A stretch of 30,103 nucleotides of DNA from contig CAJTUG010000010.1 of the NCBI GenBank assembly GCA_910579605.1, positions 14,393-44,495 of the forward strand, read 5' to 3'. Of this stretch, positions 14,610 to 22,190 are shown one piece after another. The translations under genes were made by a program, and so were the position numbers. The notes below the pieces were generated by a model that saw only the letters and a program-made list of their open reading frames with translations, was not told the DNA's origin and did no database searches. This DNA comes from an uncultured Muribaculaceae bacterium (GTDB lineage: Bacteria > Bacteroidota > Bacteroidia > Bacteroidales > Muribaculaceae). How positions within the stretch are numbered: position 1 is the first letter of the stretch; the number at the start of each line of letters is the position of its first letter.

Positions 14610-16442
14610 CTAACGCTTCACCATTTTAGACGTGCTTGTAGTGCCGTCGGCACGTGTGGTCTTCTCTATCAGGATACCTCGTGTGTTTTCATTGGCACGA
14701 CGGCCATATAGATCATAATAATCGCGCCTTACAACGGGCGAAATGTCGTCTGTGCTCTCTTCAATTCCGGCACTGTCGGTAACAGGACATTTGGCTGCGT
14801 TGAGGATTTTGCCGCTTGCTGTATCCACAATGCCGGCCACTACATGCAGCGATGTGGCTTTCTCGATAAGTTTATCGCCCTTGAGGGATTTCATGCCGGC
14901 CGTGTCGAAACTGTAGCTGTGGGTATACATGCGGTCGGCTTCAGGATTGCCGTCGTAGCTCTTGGTAACGCCGTGAGGATCCGACATCATAACAACAATG
15001 TCGTTAAAAACCAATCCCGTAACCCTCGTACCCGAGGTGCAGAATTGCTCCATCTCTGGCATGGTGAATTCTTTAGGGTCATAGCCGCCATAACTGTTGT
15101 GCTGTGTCCACGTCGGATCTGTAAGCCCGTTAGCCACAAGGTAATAGAATATGCGGCACTCGGAAGGCATATCTTTTATAAAATGCGAATGCGCACTTAT
15201 GCTAACCTTGCCGTCTTCATCTTTCGTTGCTGCAAGCTCTAAGGCTGCAGGGGTAAATTCAGCCCGTTTTATCTTCCAGTCGTCTTCTATGGTAGGAGTG
15301 TTGCGGAAGCCATAGTAGGGGTCTAAATCCCACTCTCTATCCATATAGGAATATGGAGCCGAAGGCACAGGCGACGGAAACTCGTCTTTCTCTGCAATAG
15401 CCATCTTGTCGTTGTAGTGGAAGGCGACACCTATGTAGTCGTCGGGGTGTACACGGTTCATATATTCCATGGCTGCGTAGCCGGCAGGGCAGTAGTTGCA
15501 CCATAAGCCCGTATATTCTTCCAGAAGAGGATATTTAGGTATATTTTCGGAGTAGCAGAACACGTTTTGAACAAAGCTTTTGCTTGTGTTTGTGTTTGTT
15601 GTGCCGTCTATTTTTTCAATTGTGAAATCAACGGTGTTATCGCCCTTCTTAAGCATATTCGGGAAGTGGAGATCCAGCTCATATGCCTGTCCATATAGCA
15701 TTTTTTTCTCTGGCGCGTGATTACGAGTGGTGCTTGTGCCGCCGTTGAAAGTAATGGTATATTCTATGTCGGAGACATCCGATTTGCCGTAGTTCACAAG
15801 CATTACAGGCTCATATGCGCTCTCTGCATCGTAAAACACATTTAAATCGTCGGTCTTCGCTGTGATAGACATATTGGCTGCATCCACAGGAGCATCCATT
15901 GTCACAGTAATGTCGGCTGCAACGTCGCGTTGTGCTGCCAGATCTGTCCATGAAGTATAGATTTTACTTGCATGCACATACAGTCCTCCCAAGTGCGCAA
16001 AGGCATTGCGCACTTGAACGGGATCGGCGGTAGAATCGTCGGTAACCTCCTTTATTGTAAAACTATAGCCTATGTAAAGACCCGACGAAGGTATCTGTAG
16101 GGCTTGCGGCAAAAGAGCTTTAGCACGACCATCGGCCACTGTGGCTGTCGTGCTGAAAATATCGGTTACTGGCGATTTGCCGTCCAAGGCCAATTTAGAG
16201 CCAATCCAGAGCTTGACCTCAGTGCCGTTAAGCTTGCTGATAAGTGGTACGGAAAACTCCGACACTTTAGCCCCGGCAAATTCAGCCCCGTCAAGGTACA
16301 TGGCAACATCGTAGGTGTCGGCATATCCGTTGCCTATGCCGCGAAGCGGTGCAGATGCCTGAGCCGGTGAATATTCTATTGTGGTGGCCGATGCAGATAC
16401 TGCAAATGCGGCCAAAAGCGGTAATAGCCGGAAATGTTTCAT
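14610..16442 (-). CDS. Secreted Omp28-like thioredoxin-fold protein with sorting-type tail
   Basis: A 610-aa protein with a signal peptide (MKHFRLLPLLAAFAVSASA). Residues about 25-290 look like two beta-rich domains. From about 303 the sequence PLLEEYTGLWCNYCPAG has a thioredoxin-type C-x-x-C at 315-318, followed by AAMEYMNRVHPDDYIGVAFHYNDKM and FRNTPTIEDDW, the cis-Pro region. This is the pattern of the Bacteroidales Omp28-related outer-membrane proteins. The C-terminus (YYDLYGRRANENTRGILIEKTT...KMVKR) resembles a sorting tail, suggesting export across the outer membrane or surface attachment. A disulfide or redox role is possible but unproven. Residues 143-151 are encoded by palindrome copy B. 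It is downstream of another secreted-protein gene, separated by a 77-bp gap with a GC-rich hairpin. Confidence 0.83.
   Translation of the reverse strand: MKHFRLLPLLAAFAVSASATTIEYSPAQASAPLRGIGNGYADTYDVAMYLDGAEFAGAKVSEFSVPLISKLNGTEVKLWIGSKLALDGKSPVTDIFSTTATVADGRAKALLPQALQIPSSGLYIGYSFTIKEVTDDSTADPVQVRNAFAHLGGLYVHASKIYTSWTDLAAQRDVAADITVTMDAPVDAANMSITAKTDDLNVFYDAESAYEPVMLVNYGKSDVSDIEYTITFNGGTSTTRNHAPEKKMLYGQAYELDLHFPNMLKKGDNTVDFTIEKIDGTTNTNTSKSFVQNVFCYSENIPKYPLLEEYTGLWCNYCPAGYAAMEYMNRVHPDDYIGVAFHYNDKMAIAEKDEFPSPVPSAPYSYMDREWDLDPYYGFRNTPTIEDDWKIKRAEFTPAALELAATKDEDGKVSISAHSHFIKDMPSECRIFYYLVANGLTDPTWTQHNSYGGYDPKEFTMPEMEQFCTSGTRVTGLVFNDIVVMMSDPHGVTKSYDGNPEADRMYTHSYSFDTAGMKSLKGDKLIEKATSLHVVAGIVDTASGKILNAAKCPVTDSAGIEESTDDISPVVRRDYYDLYGRRANENTRGILIEKTTRADGTTSTSKMVKR
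15990..16016. repeat. Dispersed palindrome copy B, inside a coding sequence
   Basis: CAAGTGCGCAA (15990-16000) and TTGCGCACTTG (16006-16016) form a perfect 11-bp inverted repeat around AGGCA. It lies within the Omp28-like gene and encodes QVRNAFAHL on the minus strand. Confidence 0.75.
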
Positions 16443-16459
16443 TTGGAGAAATCAATAAT

Positions 16460-16493
16460 CCCGCCACTGGCCTTTTCCAGGGCCGGTGGCGGG
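16460..16493. terminator. GC-rich hairpin between two secreted-protein genes
   Basis: CCCGCCAC (16460-16467) pairs with GTGGCGGG (16486-16493), and GGCC with GGCC inside, past one mismatch. On the minus strand it is followed by ATTATTGATTT, a poor T-run, so termination after the upstream gene may be partial. It could instead set relative expression of the two genes. Confidence 0.5.
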
Positions 16494-16519
16494 ACCGGTT
16501 TATGGTTTGGAGATTATCT

Positions 16520-18010
16520 TTAGCGCAAAACTACTTTTGCAGTTTCTGTGCGACCGCTGGTGTATACGGTAGTCTTGATGTAGAGACCGCGCTCGGGAGT
16601 CTCTATACGGCGACCGGCAAGGTCTGTATAGAATTCTTGTGCAACGGAGCCCTTGTCGCTTGCTATTTCTTCAACACCGCTTAAACTCCAGGTGCTTATT
16701 GCCGATAAATATTCTTTATCGCCGTCTACATATTTTTCCTGGATGCTATAAGCGTCGTGGTCGCTGGAATAGATTGAAATAGAACGGCCGGAACCGCCGG
16801 TGTTTTCAAGATCGTAGCATGTGAAATCGTAGGGAATCCATTCCATGGGTTCGTCTAGATCTTCAAAATCATCGGGATCGAGAATATAGGGTTCGCCGTC
16901 AAGGAATACGCGGTAGTAGATGTTTTTGGTATCGAGCATTTGGCCTTCAACGTTCACGGTAGAAAGGGTTACGTCGATATAATCCCAACCCTGGTTGGGG
17001 AAATTTGGGTAAATGACAACATCGGTGATTATTGGAGCGGCAGGAGTGAAATCCTCAATTTCTTTAATCGGGGTGATTGTCAAGCCTTCCATTCTCTCAA
17101 AGCTAAGCATTCCTTTGTAGCGCTCGCCGGGACAGAATAAAAGGGTGTTTTCAGCTGTAAATGTGCCTTTTTCGGAATCATATATGAGATTGAACGACGG
17201 GAGCAAAACATTTTCGTAGATACCCCAAAGCATGAGTCTGTAGCCCAAACGGGGGTCTACACCCATATATTGTTCAGATTCCATCTTCAATATGCCGTCA
17301 ACAATTGTTCCTTTTGCCCATGCGTCGGGGAGCATGGCGCAGAGCCCCTGGGCATAGAAATCGTTGCCGTCGAAACCGCATTTGATGGTACGGGTGTAGC
17401 CGCTTGCTTCGCCTGTATAGTTCAATATGTAGTCGCTGAGTTCTATACCGGCAGGAAGCTCCGTCATTTTATTATTAAACGGTGTGAGTTCTATGGCATA
17501 AGCACCGTCTTTCGACCATGCTCCCGACGCTGTGCTGTAGCCAAGGATAACAGACTTGTCATCTGTCTCGGTCCAGCTTATCACCCCGTCTTCATCTACG
17601 TTGAATTTCAATTCATTGGGCGCTTCAGTATCTACGGCATAGTCAAACTTGCCTTCTATAAGTGAGGTGTTTACCATGCGGTTGTAGTAGAGGCCGCTCG
17701 AAGCTTGCTGCGGGAACTTGAAAGTAATGGTAGAACCTTCTTTCTCTCCAACTATATACGAGCCGTAGGTCTGGTTGACAATCGGATTAAGCCAATAAAC
17801 GGTATTACCGTCGTAGGCTATCTGTGAAGGAAGCATGGACTCTTCTACCGGGAAATCTGAACCCCAGAAAGTGGTGAACAGCCAACCGGCATAGTTGTAT
17901 TCTTGTACCACTGCATCAGCAGGTACTGTCGTGACGATTTCTGCCGCAGCAGTAGCTGTGCTTGCTAAAGCAAGTCCGAGCACAGCAACAAGAGTAGATG
18001 TTTTTTTCAT
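16520..18010 (-). CDS. Secreted protein of unknown function with sorting-type tail
   Basis: A 496-aa protein with a signal peptide (MKKTSTLVAVLGLALASTATAAA). I do not recognise a catalytic family. The body is beta-rich, with many Tyr, Trp, Asp and Gly residues and repeated short strand-turn patterns (IAYDGNTVYWLNPI; EDGVISWTETDDKSVILGY), as in Bacteroidales extracellular ligand-binding or scaffold proteins. A Pro/Ile hinge (about 315-330, TPAAPIITDVVIYP) starts a likely Ig-like module. The C-terminus, FYTDLAGRRIETPERGLYIKTT...AKVVLR, matches the tails of the other secreted proteins here. A full Bacteroidetes promoter lies just upstream. It is probably exported to the cell surface or medium; function unknown. 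Confidence 0.78.
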   Translation of the reverse strand: MKKTSTLVAVLGLALASTATAAAEIVTTVPADAVVQEYNYAGWLFTTFWGSDFPVEESMLPSQIAYDGNTVYWLNPIVNQTYGSYIVGEKEGSTITFKFPQQASSGLYYNRMVNTSLIEGKFDYAVDTEAPNELKFNVDEDGVISWTETDDKSVILGYSTASGAWSKDGAYAIELTPFNNKMTELPAGIELSDYILNYTGEASGYTRTIKCGFDGNDFYAQGLCAMLPDAWAKGTIVDGILKMESEQYMGVDPRLGYRLMLWGIYENVLLPSFNLIYDSEKGTFTAENTLLFCPGERYKGMLSFERMEGLTITPIKEIEDFTPAAPIITDVVIYPNFPNQGWDYIDVTLSTVNVEGQMLDTKNIYYRVFLDGEPYILDPDDFEDLDEPMEWIPYDFTCYDLENTGGSGRSISIYSSDHDAYSIQEKYVDGDKEYLSAISTWSLSGVEEIASDKGSVAQEFYTDLAGRRIETPERGLYIKTTVYTSGRTETAKVVLR

Positions 18011-18042
18011 TTAGTAAGGATTTTATAGTTTTGTTGTGCGCA

Positions 18043-18073
18043 CAAAGATATAAATAAAATGTCATTTTGTCAA
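18043..18073 (-). promoter_or_regulatory. Bacteroidetes promoter for the 496-aa secreted protein
   Basis: On the minus strand TTG (18073-18071), a 20-nt spacer and TATCTTTG (18050-18043) fit the consensus. Transcription would start near 18036, giving a leader of about 26 nt. A TTGTGCGCACAA palindrome (18034-18045) overlaps the -7 element and start site and may be an operator. Confidence 0.75.
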
Positions 18074-18190
18074 TAAAATAATGAAAAATAGTTGTTTTTT
18101 TATTATTTTATTTAAATGATGACTATATTGCGGCGCTAATGGGTTGCAATTTAGATAATTATATGTTCGGCGTTTTTTTATCATTTGCCA

Positions 18191-18226
18191 TAAAAAAACC
18201 GTCGGCGGTTGCCCGTCGACGGTTTT
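18191..18226 (-). terminator. Terminator of the 1073-aa secreted-protein gene
   Basis: Fourteen bases at 18195-18208 pair with 18213-18226 with one mismatch around a TTGC loop. The minus strand continues with T residues (complement of 18192-18198). It lies about 20 bp past the stop codon. Confidence 0.9.
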
Positions 18227-18246
18227 CTATATGAGGATTTCAGTGT

Positions 18247-21200
18247 TTAGCGGATGAATACTTTGCTGCTGCCTTCAGAGGTACGGCGGATGTAGAGACC
18301 TGTTGTGGGGTTTTCTACGCGGATACCCTGGAGGTTGTAGTATTCGGCCGATGCGTCGCTGTCGCTAACGGTGATTTCTGCAACACCGGTGGTGAGGTCT
18401 TCGCCTTCAACGGCCATGGTCTGGCTTGCCAAATCCAATTTGAGGTTGGAGATCTTAGAGTCTGCACCTACAATGAAGGTGTTTGCATTTGCAAAATCGC
18501 CCTTGCTTGCTTTGAGGGTCAAAGTCTGGTTGGCGTCGCCAAGGTTAGCGTCGGCTGTAGCAGAACCGTAATGGGTTGCGCCCTGTGCTTCAAGTGCGCT
18601 CCAGTCTACGTCGGCACGGTTGTGGAGAATCTTGCTTTCTGCTTCTGCGCGCATGGGTGCATATGTTACTGCTGCTGCATCAAGTTTACGGTCGGTAAAT
18701 TCGATGTGGCCAACTGTGTATTCGTTGTTGCTGTGGAAACCTTGGATCACAGTGAAAGCGGGGAATTCATATACGCCGTTGCCTACTTTCTTGCCTTCGA
18801 TAGGATTAGCAAGGTCGTAAACGCTGTAGCCGTCGGCTTCAATGTGGCCGTGCAAGTACATTACCTCTGGATATTCTACAAGGCGGTAGAGTGAAACTGC
18901 ATTTTGTGCCGCTTTGCCGTAGTTGGAGAAATATTTAGGAGTTGTGGAAGGGTTAAAACGGAGACCGCGTGCTGAGTAGCCCTTGCTGGTGATAAAAAGT
19001 TTACCTTCTTCAAAAGTGATGGTGAATTTTTCTTTATCGCTTGCTGCAGCATCGGCTTCTACCATATTCTGGTTGCTTGTTCCGGTGAAGCTTATATATT
19101 TTTCGCCTACTTTGATAGAATATATGTTGTCGTTTTCTGCTTCTCCGGCATATTGCAATTCAACTGCTGCAATGCCGTCGGTGTTGATAAACAAACCGTT
19201 TTCAACAGTAATTTCTATACCGTTGTAGTGTTTGGTGTCGAATTCGCCCAATGCATAGAATGAGGAACTTGCAACTACTTCGCTAACAATGATATATTTG
19301 CCGCCGTCTACGATTTCGTCTTGGCTGGTTACAAGGCGGTAGTGCTCGGCAGGTGCTATTGTATAGCTGAAGCTTGCGGTAGCTGCTACATCGTCGTCGT
19401 TATAGGCTGTTACTTCAAGAGTGAAATCGGATACTTGGTCTACAGTGTATTCAAGGATTTCTTCTGCAGATGAGCCGCTTGTTTCTCCTACTGTCCATTC
19501 GTAGCGAACAGCATTCTCAGCCAAAACGGTTATTACCTGGCCTTTCTTAACTTCTGTTCCGTCTACAGGATCTGCAATAAATTCGCCTATTTCAGCAGCA
19601 GGTGTGATGGCAACAGTGAATTCGAGAGCCAATTCGGGGAGTTCATTGCCGAGTGCGTCTACAGGCACAAGACGGAATGTCTTGCCGTTGTCGGCCTTAG
19701 TGAAGGTGTATTCAAATGCAGCTTCTTTAACTACAGCAGCTTCTTCGCCTATGTAGAGGTTGATAGCTTTTGCGTTGGCAGAAGCGAAATCAACTGCGGT
19801 GCCGCGGTCAAGGCTCATAACGCCGTCTACAATTTGGGCAGCAGTTTCTACTTGCTCGGGTGCGGCAGGTTGGGAAACCTCAACCATAAACATGAGGGTT
19901 TCGCTCACGAGTTCTCCTGCTTGGCCATAAACAGCTACCATTGCGTCTTCTGCAAATGTAGTGGTGTAGGGGTTGGCAACTTTTTCAAATGTGTCGCCGC
20001 CGTCGAGTGAGAACATGAGGTATTCTGCTTTTTCCGACGTGAAAGTAACCTTATCCAAAGTTGTTACCGCAAGAGTTTCGTCTATGATTTCGCGGTCGCA
20101 AACAACAGCCTCGGGTTGTACTATTACAGGCGATGCAGTAATTTCAAGGGGTTGGAACTGATCGTTGCCGTTGAAGCTGCTGCGGATACCGGTCATGTCG
20201 TATTCAACGGTCAAATCGGTGGGCAGAGAAATGGTAAACTGGTTGTAGCCGGCAAATGTAGCGCCGTCTTGATTGAGAGTGAAATTTTTGCTGCTTACAC
20301 CGGAGATAGTCACGTTTTTCAAAGAAACGAGTTCAAACAGTGGCATTTCTGCAAGAGTTGCCACTGTCGCTGCGGTGGGCTCTACAGGAGCTGTTGTTTC
20401 AAGTTTAGCTCCGAGAGTATAGGATTGGAGCTGTTTGTTCTGGCCATAAGTGTTTGCGGTACCTGTAACGCCGTCAAATTGGTCGCCGTTCACATAAGAT
20501 GTGGTCTGGTTGTAGAGAAGACCGTTGCCGCCCTTGGAGTCTTTTGCATAGAGGTATTTGCCGCTGTTGGCATATACGGTGATAGTACCGTTGATAGTAC
20601 CGCTGGCTTTACCTGATTCAAAGAATTCTGCGAAAGATTCGATGGCTTTTTCGTAGGTGCATTCTTTTGTTGCAACTTCGCTGACGTTTTCACCGTTGTA
20701 GGCAATTGCGCTGACGGTAACTGTTTCGGTGATTGCAAAAGGAGCGTCGTAGAGAGTGGAAGCGTCAGAAGGTGTTGTGCCGTCGAGGGTATAGTAGATG
20801 GAAGCACCTTCTGTTGCGCAGCTCATAGAAACCACATTGTTGCTGCAAGAAATTACAGGTTTTGCAACTGCATTGGGATCTACATCGCCTGTTTGTCCAT
20901 AATAGCGAACAGCATCTAATGCGAGCCATCCATTGTTGTTGGCTTTTTGCAAATCAATGCTGAGTCTGTAATATTGGTTCGCTTTAGGACTCGTGATTGC
21001 GAATTCTAATGTTTTGCTTTGGCTTGCAGAAGAAGGAAGGTCGGCATTTTCGGCAACTACATAAGAGTCTGCATTATCAAAAGTTTCATTGTCGCTCACA
21101 TAGAGGGTAATGTTGTTGATTTTGTCGCTTGTTCCTCTCTTTATCGTATAGACATCAAACTCAATTTTATCTATAGAAGCTGCTATAGCAAAATCGGTGC

Positions 21201-21468
21201 TGAAAGTTGCGACATATGCGCCAGTAGTATTACTCTTATTGCCGCAGCGCATTGGATGTGCTTCCCAATTAGTGGCGTTGTTATTGTTGCTGAAGCCTTT
21301 TGCGGTCCAGGTGTTACCGTTATCACCGCTAACAGTAATGGATGTGTTGTATTGGTTGGTTGCACCCATATTACTCGTTGAAGGAGTAATGGATACAACG
21401 GGATCTTGCGCAAAGGTGAATGAAGAAGCACCAATGGCAAGCGCCAAAGTTAGTAAAATTTTTTTCAT
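18247..21468 (-). CDS. Large secreted multidomain protein with chitobiase-type domain and sorting-type tail
   Basis: A 1073-aa protein. The ATG at 21468 is chosen because it begins a signal peptide (MKKILLTLALAIGASSFTFAQ); a 39-codon upstream extension would bury it and run through the likely leader. Residues about 25-190 are a beta-sandwich-like region. Residues about 203-275 (PVISCSNNVVSMSC..ASIYYTLDGTTPS..TVSAIAYNGENVSEVATKEC) match the chitobiase/beta-hexosaminidase C-terminal domain (PF13290-like). The next 200 residues (TINGTITVYANSGKYLYAKD) look OB-fold-like. Ig-like stretches follow, and the end is a tail (YYNLQGIRVENPTTGLYIRRT...KVFIR). No catalytic domain is evident, so it may be a surface or matrix protein. 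It has its own promoter with a long leader and its own terminator. Confidence 0.82.
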   Translation of the reverse strand: MKKILLTLALAIGASSFTFAQDPVVSITPSTSNMGATNQYNTSITVSGDNGNTWTAKGFSNNNNATNWEAHPMRCGNKSNTTGAYVATFSTDFAIAASIDKIEFDVYTIKRGTSDKINNITLYVSDNETFDNADSYVVAENADLPSSASQSKTLEFAITSPKANQYYRLSIDLQKANNNGWLALDAVRYYGQTGDVDPNAVAKPVISCSNNVVSMSCATEGASIYYTLDGTTPSDASTLYDAPFAITETVTVSAIAYNGENVSEVATKECTYEKAIESFAEFFESGKASGTINGTITVYANSGKYLYAKDSKGGNGLLYNQTTSYVNGDQFDGVTGTANTYGQNKQLQSYTLGAKLETTAPVEPTAATVATLAEMPLFELVSLKNVTISGVSSKNFTLNQDGATFAGYNQFTISLPTDLTVEYDMTGIRSSFNGNDQFQPLEITASPVIVQPEAVVCDREIIDETLAVTTLDKVTFTSEKAEYLMFSLDGGDTFEKVANPYTTTFAEDAMVAVYGQAGELVSETLMFMVEVSQPAAPEQVETAAQIVDGVMSLDRGTAVDFASANAKAINLYIGEEAAVVKEAAFEYTFTKADNGKTFRLVPVDALGNELPELALEFTVAITPAAEIGEFIADPVDGTEVKKGQVITVLAENAVRYEWTVGETSGSSAEEILEYTVDQVSDFTLEVTAYNDDDVAATASFSYTIAPAEHYRLVTSQDEIVDGGKYIIVSEVVASSSFYALGEFDTKHYNGIEITVENGLFINTDGIAAVELQYAGEAENDNIYSIKVGEKYISFTGTSNQNMVEADAAASDKEKFTITFEEGKLFITSKGYSARGLRFNPSTTPKYFSNYGKAAQNAVSLYRLVEYPEVMYLHGHIEADGYSVYDLANPIEGKKVGNGVYEFPAFTVIQGFHSNNEYTVGHIEFTDRKLDAAAVTYAPMRAEAESKILHNRADVDWSALEAQGATHYGSATADANLGDANQTLTLKASKGDFANANTFIVGADSKISNLKLDLASQTMAVEGEDLTTGVAEITVSDSDASAEYYNLQGIRVENPTTGLYIRRTSEGSSKVFIR

Positions 21469-21506
21469 AAAAACATTGAAATGATTGAGAATGAAATGGT
21501 TTATAT

Positions 21507-21522
21507 GCCCTTGTGTGAGGGC
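21507..21522 (-). other. Leader hairpin in the 5' UTR of the 1073-aa protein gene
   Basis: GCCCT and AGGGC form a 5-bp stem with a 6-nt loop within the predicted leader of about 108 nt. It is small, and no known riboswitch is recognised. Confidence 0.3.
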
Positions 21523-21582
21523 AGGGAAGAGGATTGTAAGGATCAAACGGAGGTCAGGCGGCCCCCTATAGCATTGCAAGCG

Positions 21583-21613
21583 CAAAATTAAGAATTTTTA
21601 GCGGATTACGCAA
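21583..21613 (-). promoter_or_regulatory. Bacteroidetes promoter for the 1073-aa secreted protein
   Basis: On the minus strand TTG (21613-21611), exactly 20 nt, then TAATTTTG (21590-21583). Transcription would start near 21576, leaving a leader of about 108 nt before the ATG at 21468. This also argues against the longer open frame starting at 21585. Confidence 0.75.
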
Positions 21614-21660
21614 TTATTTCTTTTAATTTCATGCTTTTTCTATGCTGAATAGAGACAAAG

Positions 21661-21690
21661 CGGCCACAGAATATGTTGTCTCTGTGGCCG
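21661..21690 (-). terminator. Hairpin terminator after rpiB
   Basis: CGGCCACAGA (21661-21670) and TCTGTGGCCG (21681-21690) form a perfect 10-bp stem with a 10-nt loop, about 20 bp past the rpiB stop. The minus-strand T-run after it is weak (CTTTGTCT). An alternative pairing of 21651-21658 with 21676-21683 is possible. Confidence 0.7.
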
Positions 21691-21709
21691 GTTTATAAAT
21701 TTGTGGCTA

Positions 21710-22159
21710 TTACACGGGGATTTTGTCTATCCTCCGTTGGTGGCGTCCGCCTTCAAAGGGTGTCGATAGGAAGGCGTCGAGGATTTCCACAGCCAATTCC
21801 GGGGTGATGAACCGTGCAGGCAGCACGAGTACATTTGCATCGTTGTGGGCGCGGGCCAGTCGTGCCAGTTCCGGTGTCCAGCAAAGGGCGGCGCGGATTC
21901 CCTGATGTTTGTTGAGGGTCATTGCTATACCGTTTCCGCTGCCGCACATGGCAATTCCCGGGTAGCACTTGCCGCTTTCAACTGCTTGGGCACAAGGGTG
22001 GGCGAAATCGGGATAGTCGCAGCTTTCGGCTGAGTTTGTCCCAAAATCTTCTACCGCTATCCCGTTGGATTCAAGATAGCCTTCAAGAAAACTTTTAAGT
22101 TCATAGCCGGCATGGTCTGAGCACATAGCCGGTTTGATTCCGTTTTTTAAAATACTCAT
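21710..22159 (-). CDS. rpiB: Ribose 5-phosphate isomerase B
   Basis: A 149-aa protein of the RpiB/LacAB family, matching its usual length of about 145-150. It interconverts ribose 5-phosphate and ribulose 5-phosphate in the non-oxidative pentose phosphate pathway. Family motifs are present: SDHAGYELK at residues 14-22 (D15, H16), DFGTNSAESCDYPDFA, the catalytic Cys72 in AMCGSGNGIAM, and GIRAALCWTPELARLARAHNDANVLVLPAR with phosphate-binding Arg and His residues. It follows the second DUF262 gene by 31 bp on the same strand, with no clear promoter in the gap, so it may be read from that transcript. A strong hairpin follows. Confidence 0.95.
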   Translation of the reverse strand: MSILKNGIKPAMCSDHAGYELKSFLEGYLESNGIAVEDFGTNSAESCDYPDFAHPCAQAVESGKCYPGIAMCGSGNGIAMTLNKHQGIRAALCWTPELARLARAHNDANVLVLPARFITPELAVEILDAFLSTPFEGGRHQRRIDKIPV

Positions 22160-22190
22160 ATATTAAAAATTAGTCACTTATCATTGTTAA

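Noticed and set aside
18195..18226. Possible inverted-repeat insertion or MITE end
   Set aside because: The position just after the stop, the stem-loop size and the T-run fit a terminator, and no second copy or target duplication was seen.
21469..21585. N-terminal extension of the 1073-aa secreted protein by 39 codons
   Set aside because: It would place a signal peptide internally and starts inside the -7/start-site region of a good promoter.
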